A stretch of 64,000 bases of DNA from Bacillota bacterium (GTDB lineage Bacteria; Bacillota; Clostridia; Peptostreptococcales; Acidaminobacteraceae), in contig JAOARG010000022.1 in NCBI GenBank assembly GCA_025210655.1, positions 1 through 64,000 on the forward strand, read 5' to 3'. Position 1 is the first letter of the stretch. Each line of letters begins with the position of its first letter. Shown here piece by piece: positions 53,748 to 63,127 of this stretch. A model generated the notes under the pieces. That model searched no databases. It was not told where the DNA came from and saw only the letters and a program-made list of their open reading frames with translations. A program made the position numbers and the translations under genes.

Positions 53748-54476
53748 ATGATGAACAATATAAAAACTGTATTATTTGATTTGGATGGAACATTACTTCC
53801 TATGAAACATCAGGAATTTATTGATTCTTATTTTTATGAATTAGGAAATTATTTTAGTGATAGGATTGACTCTGATCTACTACTTAAGTATGTTTGGAAG
53901 AGTACTAAGAGTATTATTATGAATACTGATTATGTTTTAAATGAAGAGGTTTTTTGGGAGAGTTTTAATGGTCTTGTAGGTAAAGAATATGGTATTGATA
54001 GGGAAACTTTCAATAAATTCTATGAGACTGGATTTAAAAATGTACAAAAATCTACAAGAAAGAGTGAAAAAATAATTGAGATAGTGGATCTTCTTAAGGA
54101 AAATGGTTATGATATTGTAATTGCAACTAACCCACTTTTCCCTGAGAATGCAGTGCTTGAGAGGATAAAATGGGCTGGTTTAGATTATAGGGACTTCAAA
54201 CTCATTACTCATCTTGAGAATAGTCACTATTGTAAACCTCAAATTTACTACTATAAAGAAATAGTAGACAAACTTGGTCTTGATACTTCTCAGTGCATGA
54301 TGGTTGGGAATGATGTTACAGAGGATCTTGTAGCTGGAAAATTAGGTATAAAAACTTGGCTTATTACTGATTGCCTTTTAAACAGAGACAACAGGGAAAT
54401 AGTAGCTGATAATAGTGGTAGCTATGAGGATTTCTATTTGTATATGAAAAATAATATTGGAAAAACACCTGAGTAA
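53748..54476 (+). CDS. HAD-family hydrolase
   Basis: The protein of about 242 residues (ATG 53748 or 53751 behind GGAG) has the HAD motif 1 FDLDGTLLP, motif 2 VIATNP, a lysine in CKPQIYYY and motif 4 MMVGNDVTEDL. It is a phosphatase of the large HAD superfamily; the substrate cannot be predicted. It is followed 40 bases later by the reductase gene. Confidence 0.9.
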   Translation: MMNNIKTVLFDLDGTLLPMKHQEFIDSYFYELGNYFSDRIDSDLLLKYVWKSTKSIIMNTDYVLNEEVFWESFNGLVGKEYGIDRETFNKFYETGFKNVQKSTRKSEKIIEIVDLLKENGYDIVIATNPLFPENAVLERIKWAGLDYRDFKLITHLENSHYCKPQIYYYKEIVDKLGLDTSQCMMVGNDVTEDLVAGKLGIKTWLITDCLLNRDNREIVADNSGSYEDFYLYMKNNIGKTPE

Positions 54477-54516
54477 AGAGTTAAAAAGTTTTAGGTGATT
54501 TTGTGGAGGTTTATTT

Positions 54517-55419
54517 ATGGTTAATGTAGCATATCTGGGAATGGGTGCAATTGGATGTACTTTCGCTTCTCAGATGAAAAATACGAATTATAATATTCAG
54601 GTTATATGTGATGGAGAAAGAAAAGAAAGATATAAGAATAATAAGTTTTCTATAAACGACATAGATTATGTTTTTGATTATAAATCATTAGATGAGTTCG
54701 AAGAAAGTCCAGATTTACTTATTATATCTGTAAAGTACCATGATTTAAGGGAAGCTATAAAAGGTATAGATAAAATTATTGATAAGGATACAATAGTTAT
54801 TTCATTATTAAATGGAATAGATAGTGAAGAGATAATTGCAGAACAAATAGGTGAGGATAATCTACTTTATTCTTTTGTTTACAGTACTGATGCAACTAAG
54901 GTTGGTAAAACGTTCTATTATAAGAACAATGGAATAATATTCTTTGGTGAAAAGTCAGGTGAAATTACTGAAAAGGCAAAGAGACTTAAGAAAATCTTTG
55001 AGGACAATGACATTAGACATGATATGTCCACAAATATTATTAGGGATATGTGGTTTAAATACATGATAAACATAGGTTTTAATCAACCTTCAGCTGTTCT
55101 TGGAGCACCTTATGGAGTATTTAGAAATAATCAAAATATTAGAGAGATTGGTACTAAGGCAATGCTTGAAGTAGTGACTCTAGCAAATAAACTTGGAATA
55201 GACCTTTCCATGCAAGATATACAAGATGGTTTTGATGTAGTTGATAATTTTGCAGCTGATGGAAGAACCTCAATGCTTCAAGATGTAAATGCAAAAAGAA
55301 TAACTGAAATAGATATGTTTGCAGGTAAGTTTTGCGAAATAGCAAAGAAACATGGTGTGCCGTGTCCTGTTAATGAAATGCTTTATCATATGGTTAAGGT
55401 TATAGAGTATAAATACTAG
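54517..55419 (+). CDS. Ketopantoate reductase family (ApbA/PanE)
   Basis: This 300-residue protein has an N-terminal Rossmann fold with GMGAIGCTFA (about 7-16), the LLIISVKYHDL and ISLLNGIDSEE segments, and a C-terminal helical domain with MWFKYMINIGFNQPSAVLGAPYG and TSMLQDV, all typical of ApbA/PanE. It may make pantoate for coenzyme A or reduce another 2-keto acid. No other pantothenate genes are near, so the name panE is not assigned. Confidence 0.88.
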   Translation: MVNVAYLGMGAIGCTFASQMKNTNYNIQVICDGERKERYKNNKFSINDIDYVFDYKSLDEFEESPDLLIISVKYHDLREAIKGIDKIIDKDTIVISLLNGIDSEEIIAEQIGEDNLLYSFVYSTDATKVGKTFYYKNNGIIFFGEKSGEITEKAKRLKKIFEDNDIRHDMSTNIIRDMWFKYMINIGFNQPSAVLGAPYGVFRNNQNIREIGTKAMLEVVTLANKLGIDLSMQDIQDGFDVVDNFAADGRTSMLQDVNAKRITEIDMFAGKFCEIAKKHGVPCPVNEMLYHMVKVIEYKY

Positions 55420-55479
55420 AACTTTTGAGGTTGGACAATATGTATGTTCAACCTTAATTTTTTGAAAGGAGGTAAAACA

Positions 55480-56064
55480 TTGGGAAAGCAAGGTACAAGA
55501 GAAATAATTAAAAGTTTGTTTCCAGCAATACTATTCATGGTTTTATACAAGAATATTTCTTTTAGAGTAGCATTAATAGTAGCTTTCGCTGTTGGAATTG
55601 TGGTATATTCTATGGAATATAAGAAAAACAGAAAACTTACTTCTATGGACAAGCTGGGTATATTTGGTCTTATAACTCAAACTATAATGGCTTTATTTGC
55701 TAATAATTCTAAAACATATTTTATTTATCCTTTAATTGAAAATGTGATATTTGCAATAATATTTTTTGGATCACTATTTCTAAAAATGGATGCAGTAACA
55801 TATATTTCACAGGACTTTACTGAAGGAGAAGCTTTGAAAGAACTGATTCCTTTACATAGAAAGCTTACGACCTTATGGGGTATTTACTACATATTAAAGG
55901 CAGTAATAAAAGTGATTGGGCTAATGAGTTGGTCATTTGATACTTTATACTGGGTATCATGGATAACTGGTACTCCAATGTTTATTGTACTTATTTGGGC
56001 TAGCTTCCATTATCCAAGAAAAGCATATAAGAATGTAATAATAAAAGATGAGAGAATTGGTTAG
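55480..56064 (+). CDS. YciB/VC0807-like membrane protein
   Basis: AAAGGAGG eight bases before TTG 55480 sets this start; the ATG at 55444 lies inside a hairpin. The 194-residue protein has about six membrane helices and the pattern seen in septation-A/VC0807-like proteins (LFPAILFMVLYKNISFRVALI..., ITQTIMALFANNSKTYFIYPLIENVIFAIIFFGSLF). The function is not known. Confidence 0.72.
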   Translation: MGKQGTREIIKSLFPAILFMVLYKNISFRVALIVAFAVGIVVYSMEYKKNRKLTSMDKLGIFGLITQTIMALFANNSKTYFIYPLIENVIFAIIFFGSLFLKMDAVTYISQDFTEGEALKELIPLHRKLTTLWGIYYILKAVIKVIGLMSWSFDTLYWVSWITGTPMFIVLIWASFHYPRKAYKNVIIKDERIG

Positions 56065-56100
56065 GTTCAATTCTCTTGTCTTTTACTATTTTGGTCATAA

Positions 56101-56112
56101 TTCTGCCATATT
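56101..56112 (+). promoter_or_regulatory. Candidate response-regulator site
   Basis: TTCTGCCATATT is shared with the two repeats at 58710-58734. It lies upstream of a TATATAGT-like -10 before the SHOCT gene. Confidence 0.45.
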
Positions 56113-56166
56113 CAAGGTTTAGTATATAGTTAAGAAATAAAATTTATACTTTTAGGAGGTTGACCT

Positions 56167-56421
56167 ATGCTAGGTATGTATGACATCGCTTATAGAGGTT
56201 TTAATGGTATATGTGGTACTAGGGGTTTTTATGGTTTTCACGGAGGTGGAATTATGGGATTAATTTTACTGCTTGTTGTAGCTGTGGTGATATATAAAAT
56301 GTATAAGTCTAGATCATTTATAGGGCCTAACCCACTAGATGAGTTGAAAATGAAGTATGTTAACGGTGAGTTGACTGAAGAAGAGTACTTGAGAAAAAAA
56401 GAAGTTCTTAAGAAGAAGTAG
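56167..56421 (+). CDS. Small SHOCT-domain membrane protein
   Basis: This 84-residue protein has a Gly/aromatic-rich N-terminus (GFYGFHGGG), one membrane helix (about 32-44) and a C-terminal SHOCT domain (DELKMKYVNGELTEEEYLRKKEVLKK). SHOCT membrane microproteins are common next to stress-response two-component systems. It is separated from the following regulator pair by a strong terminator but shares a candidate regulatory site with the 58812 gene. Confidence 0.82.
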   Translation: MLGMYDIAYRGFNGICGTRGFYGFHGGGIMGLILLLVVAVVIYKMYKSRSFIGPNPLDELKMKYVNGELTEEEYLRKKEVLKKK

Positions 56422-56423
56422 TG

Positions 56424-56466
56424 AATAAGGAACTGTTGACATAAATCTGTCAACAGTTCCTTATTT
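56424..56466 (+). terminator. Terminator after the SHOCT gene
   Basis: An 18-bp perfect stem, 56424-56441 with 56448-56465, loop TAAATC. A TATAAT (56471-56476) for the next operon follows. Confidence 0.85.
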
Positions 56467-56559
56467 GGGGTATAATACAAATATTGAATATGCTGTATAA
56501 ATTCTATATTTGATGGTAGTTGAATGAAATTTAGTAAGGGAATAAAATTGGAGGTAACC

Positions 56560-57234
56560 ATGTATAATATTTTGATAGTTGAAGATGAAATTGAAATAAG
56601 CAAGATTGTATCTAAATATCTTGAAAAGAGTGGTTATAATACTTTTGTTGCCAATGATGGTTTTAAAGGGCTTGAAATATTTAATGTAAATGAAATTCAT
56701 CTGATTGTTCTTGATATTATGATGCCTGGAATAAATGGGTATGAAGTATTAAGTGAAGTAAGGAAGATATCTGATGTTCCAGTTATTATGCTTACGGCTA
56801 AGAATCTTGAGAAAGATAAGCTAAAAGGATTTGATTTAGGTGTTGATGACTATATGATTAAACCTTTTAGTGCAAGGGAATTAGTAAGTAGAATTAAGGT
56901 GTTTATAAAAAGGATTTATGGAGAAGAAAAAAGTGTGCTTATATGTAGAGAGTTAAAGCTTGATATAGAAAAGCAAATACTTACTAAAAATGATATGGAT
57001 ATTGAAATCACATCAGCTGAATTCAATATCCTAAAGGTGTTTTTTATGAATAAAGGAAATGTTCTTTCAAGAGAGCAGATTATTGATAGAGCATATGGAT
57101 ATGATTATGATGGTTATATGAGAAGTATAGATAGTGTTATAAAACGAATTAGACAAAAGATTGAAGAGGATACTAAAAGTCCAAAGTACTTAAAAACTAA
57201 GTATGGTGCTGGATATATTTTTGGGGATGATTGA
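56560..57234 (+). CDS. OmpR-family response regulator
   Basis: Starting from ATG 56560 (GGAGGTAA upstream), the 224-residue protein has a receiver domain with EDE, phosphoacceptor Asp52 in VLDIMMPG and KPF, and a winged-helix domain ending KTKYGAGYIF. It ends inside the start of the kinase gene region. It probably binds the CTGCCATAT-type repeats in the flanking intergenic regions (inference). Confidence 0.93.
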   Translation: MYNILIVEDEIEISKIVSKYLEKSGYNTFVANDGFKGLEIFNVNEIHLIVLDIMMPGINGYEVLSEVRKISDVPVIMLTAKNLEKDKLKGFDLGVDDYMIKPFSARELVSRIKVFIKRIYGEEKSVLICRELKLDIEKQILTKNDMDIEITSAEFNILKVFFMNKGNVLSREQIIDRAYGYDYDGYMRSIDSVIKRIRQKIEEDTKSPKYLKTKYGAGYIFGDD

Positions 57235-57236
57235 TT

Positions 57237-58583
57237 ATGACAATAAGAAAACAATGGATAATAATGTTACTGATTATATCATTTATTACTGTAATCCTTA
57301 ATTCCTTATTCCTTGCTGGGCTTACGAAAAACTTTTACTCAGGTCATATGAATGATCGATATGAGGCCCACAAAGATGAGATTATAGGTTATTTAACAAA
57401 AACCCTTGAGAATTATGAAGAAAATAAATATTCTCCAACACAAATGAAGTTGGAGCTGATGAATCATTTGGATGAGCCGATTACAGGAATTAGATTTGTA
57501 GATTACAAAAATAGAGTGGATATTTCTGTAGGATTTGTTGAACATATGAATACGCATATGGGGCATCGACATATGAAGAACTGGGGAGAAATGACAGAGA
57601 AAAATAAGTTTCTTTTATTTAACAAGGATGAAGAAATTGGCTATCTTGAAATAGAAAAATTTATTTCTGTTAGAAATACTTCAGAAAGTGGAAAATTCTC
57701 AAGAGCACTGATGAAAAACACCTTTATCTCCAGCTTTGCTGTAATTATTTTTTCAATAATCATAGGCATTACTATTAGTAGAAAAACCTCAAAAGAATTA
57801 TCAGAAACCGCAAAATATGCTCAAAGTTTAGACTATAAGAGAACTATTGAGATAAAGGATTCAAAAGTTATTGAAATAAATAATATTAGAAGGAGTTTGA
57901 ATGAATTAAAGACAAAACTCCAATTTAAGGAAAAAAGTAGAAAGAACCTTATAGATGAGCTTGTTCACCAAACAAGAACTCCACTGACCATAATTAAAAC
58001 TCATTTGGAGGCAGTGGAGGATGAAGTAATTGATTTAGGAGAAGATGAAATAGATATCTTAAAAAATGAAGTCGAAAATTTAACAACTATAATTTCAAAT
58101 ATAACAAAAATGATTGAAGTATCAGGAGAAAGCAAGGAAATAGTATTTAAGGATTTTGATCTGTCTCAAGCGGTGAATAGGGTATGTATGGGTTTGAAAA
58201 ATCAATTTAAAAAGAAGAATATTAGTTTTAGAGTAAAGGTAAAAGAAAAGATAGTAATTAATTCTGATGAATATAGAATAAGTCAATCTGTTTATAACAT
58301 TTTGACAAATGCTTATAAATTTACTGATAATAATGGTCATGTTGATATTAGCTTAAGTAGGGAAGACGGAAAAGCAGTTATATCAATAAAGGACGATGGT
58401 ATAGGAATGGATAAAAAAGAAAAGAATACTGTGTTTGAAGCATACGTTTCAACAAGAAAAAAAGACAATCAAGGCGAAGGACTTGGTCTCTATATCGTTA
58501 AGAAAAACATTGAAGATATAGGTGGAAAAGTAGAAGTGATTTCCGAAATCGATAAAGGATCTGAGTTTAGGATAATATTATAA
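57237..58583 (+). CDS. Sensor histidine kinase with His/Met-rich sensor
   Basis: This 448-residue kinase (ATG 57237, GGGGA nine bases upstream) has TM1 (about 8-29), an extracytoplasmic domain (about 30-160) and TM2 (about 163-181), then HAMP-like, HisKA (His244 in LVHQTRTP) and HATPase domains with DDGIGM and GLGLYIV. The sensor contains HMNTHMGHRHM (residues 103-113), a dense His/Met cluster like those of copper- or silver-binding sensors. A metal signal is plausible but no metal-resistance gene is adjacent. Confidence 0.9.
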   Translation: MTIRKQWIIMLLIISFITVILNSLFLAGLTKNFYSGHMNDRYEAHKDEIIGYLTKTLENYEENKYSPTQMKLELMNHLDEPITGIRFVDYKNRVDISVGFVEHMNTHMGHRHMKNWGEMTEKNKFLLFNKDEEIGYLEIEKFISVRNTSESGKFSRALMKNTFISSFAVIIFSIIIGITISRKTSKELSETAKYAQSLDYKRTIEIKDSKVIEINNIRRSLNELKTKLQFKEKSRKNLIDELVHQTRTPLTIIKTHLEAVEDEVIDLGEDEIDILKNEVENLTTIISNITKMIEVSGESKEIVFKDFDLSQAVNRVCMGLKNQFKKKNISFRVKVKEKIVINSDEYRISQSVYNILTNAYKFTDNNGHVDISLSREDGKAVISIKDDGIGMDKKEKNTVFEAYVSTRKKDNQGEGLGLYIVKKNIEDIGGKVEVISEIDKGSEFRIIL

Positions 58584-58585
58584 GT

Positions 58586-58620
58586 GCCGTAGTTCGTTGG
58601 TCGTAGTTGGTAGTTTAGGT
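58586..58620. repeat. GTAGTTGGT-type degenerate repeat
   Basis: GTAGTTCGTTGGTCGTAG then TTGGTAGTTT is the reverse strand of the repeats near 6640 and 49710. Confidence 0.45.
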
Positions 58621-58709
58621 GTGATTGTTAACAGCTTTAGGCATTTTTGGCTGAGGAAAGTAATAGCTTACAAAATGTATCGTCAATCAGATAGAGTCTT
58701 CTGAGTAAA

Positions 58710-58734
58710 TTGCTGCCATATTTCTGCCACATTT
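58710..58734 (+). promoter_or_regulatory. Two 11-bp direct repeats, CTGCCAyAT
   Basis: CTGCCATAT (58713) and CTGCCACAT (58724) are spaced 11 bases, the usual spacing for OmpR/PhoB-type sites. A TATAAT-like -10 (TATATAATAAG, near 58780-58790) lies downstream, before the secreted protein gene. Confidence 0.6.
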
Positions 58735-58811
58735 AAATTATAAGATGAAGCCGTTGGATTCTGAAAATTTAGGAAGATTTATATAATAAGTTAAGTTGTT
58801 GGGAGGATAAA

Positions 58812-59930
58812 ATGAGGGGAAGAAGAATTGTAGGTTTAAGCCTTGCCTTGACAATTATGGTATCGTCAGCTTTTGGACAGGGCACTGAAGAAATAAATAG
58901 TGAGGTTTCTAGTAAGGATGATTTACATACTATTTCATATAGTCTTTACAAGTTTGGAGACCAAAATAAGGATATAATCTATATTCAAAAAGCACTTGAT
59001 GCGCTTGGTTTTTTCTCAAATTCAGAGTATACTGAGTACTTTGGTTATAAGACTGAGCAAGCCGTAAGGGATTTTCAAGAGGCTAATAATATGGATGTTG
59101 ACGGTGTTGTAGGTAAAGAAACTATAAAATATTTATATAATAAGGGATTAATTAATGCTGATATTGATAAAATAACTAGATTTATTGGAAATTTAGATTA
59201 TGATTCATATGAGAATGGTGATAGATCGCCTGATATAAAAGTACTTCAAAAAGCCCTTGCCCAAGAAGTGATTTTTGACTCAGATGAATATACAAACTTT
59301 TTTGGAGATGTAACTGAAGATTCTGTAAAGTCTTTTCAGAAAAAATATAATCTCCAGATAGATGGTGTTGTAGGTAAGGGAACAATTGATAAGTTGAAAG
59401 AACTGGGCTACATAACAAACAATAATGTTGTATCCCGTGGTGGAAAAATAAACGGAAGATATGGAGAGTATTTAAGTTGGTCAAAGGTGAAAAAGATGGT
59501 CAACATGAAGAATACTGTCCTTACAATAGAAGATTTTTATACAGGCAGACGTTTTAAAGTAATGGCTTCGTATGGCTCTAGTCATATTGATATTGAAATG
59601 CTTACAGCAAAGGATTCTTCAATCGTGAAGCAGTTATGGGGAGGAAGTTACAGTTGGTCTAGAAGACCTGTTCTTGTTTATATAAATAACCGTGTTATAA
59701 CAGCATCTATGAATGGTATGCCCCATGCTGGGAGAGAAGATTCCCCAGAAGGTGCTACGGTTTCAAACAGATCAGGTGATTTTGGAAGAGGATACAACTA
59801 TGATTATATAAAGGGCAATAATATATCTGGAGTGGCATGTCTTCATTTTAAAGACAGTACTCTTCATAAGGCCAATAGAGTAGATCCAGAGCATAAGAAA
59901 GCTATAATGACTGCGGCTGGATTGTTATAA
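58812..59930 (+). CDS. Secreted protein with two peptidoglycan-binding domains
   Basis: This 372-residue protein has a signal peptide (about 1-24), two PG_binding_1 repeats (about 45-115 and 130-200, each ending in DGVVGKxTIxxL) and a C-terminal domain (about 215-372) with SSHIDIE, GMPHAG and VACLHF, a set of His/Asp/Cys residues that looks like a metal site. I do not recognise the family of that last domain, which may be a wall peptidase. It is probably controlled by the upstream two-component system. Confidence 0.82.
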   Translation: MRGRRIVGLSLALTIMVSSAFGQGTEEINSEVSSKDDLHTISYSLYKFGDQNKDIIYIQKALDALGFFSNSEYTEYFGYKTEQAVRDFQEANNMDVDGVVGKETIKYLYNKGLINADIDKITRFIGNLDYDSYENGDRSPDIKVLQKALAQEVIFDSDEYTNFFGDVTEDSVKSFQKKYNLQIDGVVGKGTIDKLKELGYITNNNVVSRGGKINGRYGEYLSWSKVKKMVNMKNTVLTIEDFYTGRRFKVMASYGSSHIDIEMLTAKDSSIVKQLWGGSYSWSRRPVLVYINNRVITASMNGMPHAGREDSPEGATVSNRSGDFGRGYNYDYIKGNNISGVACLHFKDSTLHKANRVDPEHKKAIMTAAGLL

Positions 59931-59937
59931 ATAAATA

Positions 59938-60012
59938 GTTTAGCATTAAAATGCTAAACAAATCGACTTACATTAAAAAAACAGGATGAATCACCCTGTT
60001 TTTTTAATGTAA
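59938..60012. terminator. Two hairpins between convergent genes
   Basis: GTTTAGCATT/AATGCTAAAC (59938-59959) and an 18-bp perfect stem 59968-59985 with 59995-60012, both with A/T runs, terminate both the secreted protein gene and the chemoreceptor gene. Confidence 0.85.
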
Positions 60013-60045
60013 TGAATTCTAAATTATCGTACGATAATTTATTCT

Positions 60046-61830
60046 TTAGACTTTAAACTTAGAAATTGCTTTAAGAAGTTCTTTTAGACCATCATTAATG
60101 TTTTCAGATTGTTGAAGTAGTTCAGCTGCTTGAGTATTTATATTTGTAGTACTTTCAACAATGTTTTGAGTACCTTTAGCAGTTTCTTCTGTAGCAGAGG
60201 ATACTTCTGAAAGGGACTGAACAACATTTTGAATAGATGCTGTTAATTCTTCGGCTGTAGCGCTATAATCTGAAACCATTTCATTGACGGTCGATGCATC
60301 TTCATTGTATGATTCTCCGGTTGAAACCATTGAGTCATAGTCATTGATAACTTGAGTGCTTAGGAATTCAAGCAAATCTTTGGATCTTTGATTAAGATCA
60401 TTGACCGATGCAACAACAACTTTTGTGATATTTTGAATTTCAGCAACTGCTTCTGTTGAGTTATCAGCAAGTTTACCAATCTCGTCAGCTACTACAGCAA
60501 AGCCTCTACCAGCTTCACCAGCTCTTGCAGCCTCAATAGATGCATTAAGTGCAAGTAGGTTGGTTTGGTTAGTAATTTCTAGAATAGTCGCTGCTAAGTT
60601 ATTAATTTCGTCAACATTTTTAGTTTTTTCTATAGCTTCAAGTAAATGTACTTTTGTTTCTTCGTATATTTCTTCAGCAGTATTTTTAGAATTTATAGCT
60701 GTACGGCTTAAATCTTCAGCACGTAGTCTAATTTCATTGGCATTTTTAGCTCCGTCTTGTGCACTCATAGCCATGCCCTCAGATGCTTTATCAATTTCAT
60801 CTGCGGTTTGACTCATTGCATGGGCTGAAGCTGTTGTTTCTTCCATACTAGCTGCAATTTCCTCAGTGGTTGCAGAAACACTATCTATTTCACTAGTGAC
60901 ATTAGCAAGTTGACCGTGCATCATTGTAAGAGATTCAGAAAAAGCGTCACTTACAGAATTGATAGTATTTATACTATCGACAACTGAATTTCTCATATTG
61001 TCTATTGCATATACGAGATCTCCGGTTTCATCTTTAGATTTCAATAGTTTTTCTTTGTTTTCAAGTTCTTTAGAGAAATCACCATCTGATAAATATCCTA
61101 AATAAGAAGATGTTGCAACTATCGGTTTAGCAATTTTACTACCTAAAATATATGAGAATATTGCAGAAATGATAATTGCTATTACTCCAAATATAGTAAG
61201 ATAAGTTAGTTTGCTTGTTATTTCTGCCATTAATATAGCTCTTTTTTCAGCAATTAAAACATCAATATCATCAGTGTAGTTACCTGTTCCTATTACCCAA
61301 TTATATGGTGCAAAGGAAAGGGAATATCCACGTTTAGGTAAGGCTTCATCGCTACCAGGTTTAGGGAAGTAGTAGTCAGTGTATCCACCATCTGGATCTT
61401 GACCAACTTCAATAATATTTTTGATGAGTTCAAAACCGTTAACATCTACTAAGTCTAAACGGTTTTTTCCTTCTATATCATCTCTGCCAAGCATAGCGAC
61501 ATTGTTTCCAGAATAGTCATCTATCCAAAAGTAGCCATCAACACCATACTTAAGTCTTCTTACACCTTCAGCTGCTCTATCCATTGCTTCCGCATTGGTT
61601 AATTCACCGTTTAAACTTTTTTGATAGTATGAGTCAATTAGACTCACTGCATTTTGGACCTGCTCCTTGATATTTCTGTCAAAATTGTCCCTCATTATTT
61701 TTTCTGTTTCAGTAATAGATGATTGACCAATATTGTTTATAAAATAGAAAGATGCAGAGAATACTATTGCGAATAGTAATAGGGATCCTATCAAGGAGGA
61801 AATAAGAATTTTATACTTTAATTTTTTCAT
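60046..61830 (-). CDS. Methyl-accepting chemotaxis protein (sCache_2-like)
   Basis: This 594-residue receptor has TM1 (about 8-30), a single Cache domain (about 35-200) with YGVDGYFWIDDYSGNNVAML and GYSLSFAPYNWVIGTGNYTDDID, which is the sCache_2 pattern, TM2 (about 208-230), HAMP and a signalling domain with [38 protein letters not shown]. sCache_2 domains usually bind small organic acids. It is monocistronic. A single ligand class differs from the dCache-like receptor at 11272. Confidence 0.94.
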   Translation of the reverse strand: MKKLKYKILISSLIGSLLLFAIVFSASFYFINNIGQSSITETEKIMRDNFDRNIKEQVQNAVSLIDSYYQKSLNGELTNAEAMDRAAEGVRRLKYGVDGYFWIDDYSGNNVAMLGRDDIEGKNRLDLVDVNGFELIKNIIEVGQDPDGGYTDYYFPKPGSDEALPKRGYSLSFAPYNWVIGTGNYTDDIDVLIAEKRAILMAEITSKLTYLTIFGVIAIIISAIFSYILGSKIAKPIVATSSYLGYLSDGDFSKELENKEKLLKSKDETGDLVYAIDNMRNSVVDSINTINSVSDAFSESLTMMHGQLANVTSEIDSVSATTEEIAASMEETTASAHAMSQTADEIDKASEGMAMSAQDGAKNANEIRLRAEDLSRTAINSKNTAEEIYEETKVHLLEAIEKTKNVDEINNLAATILEITNQTNLLALNASIEAARAGEAGRGFAVVADEIGKLADNSTEAVAEIQNITKVVVASVNDLNQRSKDLLEFLSTQVINDYDSMVSTGESYNEDASTVNEMVSDYSATAEELTASIQNVVQSLSEVSSATEETAKGTQNIVESTTNINTQAAELLQQSENINDGLKELLKAISKFKV

Positions 61831-61974
61831 ATTGCCACCTCCACGTTATATTTATACCCCGTTTATTTAAATAGAAGCTATTTTTCCTACTAATTTCAAT
61901 GGTTGTTGGTATTAAAGAGTTATTATGTTACTATTATAAGGAGTATATTATGTGGTAGTTATTGGGGGAGAACT

Positions 61975-63072
61975 ATGATAAGTGAGATTCTAAAATCTTT
62001 TCTTTTAATTTTCTTTGCAGAAATGGGAGATAAGACTCAAATATTAGCAATGACATTTGCAACAAGATATAAAATGGGTAATGTTTTGATAGGTATTTTA
62101 TTAGGCTCAATGCTTAATCATGGTCTAGCTATAGTTTTTGGTAGTTATATGGCCCAGTATATTCCTGTAAGAAGTATGCAGATAGTTGCAGGATTAGCCT
62201 TTATATTTTTTGCACTGTGGTCCCTAAGGTATGACGATGATGAAGAGGATGAGACTAGCAAACAAGAATATGGACCAATTATTACAGTTGCATTGGCTTT
62301 TTTTATAGGAGAACTTGGAGATAAAACTCAGTTGGCTGCAGTAACATTATCTGTTGATGCAATGTACCCTATGTTTATATTAATAGGTACAGTTTCTGGA
62401 ATGGTTGTTACAGGACTTTTAGGAATTATTGTTGGAAGAAAGATTGGAGACAAGGTACCAGAGTTATATGTTAAAATGTTATCATATTTAGTATTTATAG
62501 TATTTGGCTCAGTTAAGTTGTATAATAGTGTTCCGAAAATTTATTTAAATACTGTAAACATACTAGTATTTTTTGGACTCCTACTTATTATGTCATACAT
62601 AATTAGTAGATCTTTAGTAAAACATTTGAGAGAAGGCAGAATGACTTTATATGGTGCTACTTCAAAAAGGCTATATGAGTACTATAATAAAATGGAAGAG
62701 CAACTTGATATTGTCTGTTTGGGCCCTGAATATTGTCACGGATGTTCGGGGGAAAAGTGTATATTAGGTCAGACTAAGGCTATAGTAAAGTCAGGCCTTG
62801 AAGAAAAAGATTTTGTTATAAATGATAAAATAAATATGGATACTGTGAACAAGAATTTTGATAGGGAAAAGTTAGTTGAGACTTTATTAAAAACATTGGA
62901 TCAACTTGTTGAAAACCCTGAAAATAGAAATCTGAAAAAAATAAAATATAATATTGAGACAATACTATTTACTAGAAGTTATGATTTTGAAAATATAGAT
63001 CAGTATTTGAGTACAATAAAAATGGAGCAAGAAGAAATATACAATATAATAGTTAGATTCAAAAATCCTTAA
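61975..63072 (+). CDS. GDT1/UPF0016-family cation transporter with Cys-cluster tail
   Basis: From ATG 61975 (GGGGGAG six bases upstream) this 365-residue protein has six to seven helices in two repeats, each with the family motif: EMGDKT (16-21) and ELGDKT (113-118). GDT1/TMEM165/MneA-type proteins move Mn2+ or Ca2+. Unlike the usual about 200-residue bacterial forms, it has a cytosolic tail of about 150 residues with Cys248, Cys254, Cys257 and Cys262 (CLGPEYCHGCSGEKC), possibly a metal or Fe-S site. No manganese riboswitch was seen upstream. Confidence 0.9.
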   Translation: MISEILKSFLLIFFAEMGDKTQILAMTFATRYKMGNVLIGILLGSMLNHGLAIVFGSYMAQYIPVRSMQIVAGLAFIFFALWSLRYDDDEEDETSKQEYGPIITVALAFFIGELGDKTQLAAVTLSVDAMYPMFILIGTVSGMVVTGLLGIIVGRKIGDKVPELYVKMLSYLVFIVFGSVKLYNSVPKIYLNTVNILVFFGLLLIMSYIISRSLVKHLREGRMTLYGATSKRLYEYYNKMEEQLDIVCLGPEYCHGCSGEKCILGQTKAIVKSGLEEKDFVINDKINMDTVNKNFDREKLVETLLKTLDQLVENPENRNLKKIKYNIETILFTRSYDFENIDQYLSTIKMEQEEIYNIIVRFKNP

Positions 63073-63098
63073 GATAATTTTAAGGATTTTTTTTTATA
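63061..63098 (+). terminator. Terminator after the transporter gene
   Basis: AAAAATCCTTA (63061-63071) pairs with TAAGGATTTTT (63081-63091), with more T following; the stem includes the stop codon. Confidence 0.88.
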
Positions 63099-63127
63099 AT
63101 TTAATTACTAACAGGAGAGGTGACATT

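Noticed and set aside
61831..61974. Manganese (yybP-ykoY) riboswitch before the GDT1 gene
   Set aside because: The short leader lacks the conserved paired loops of that class.
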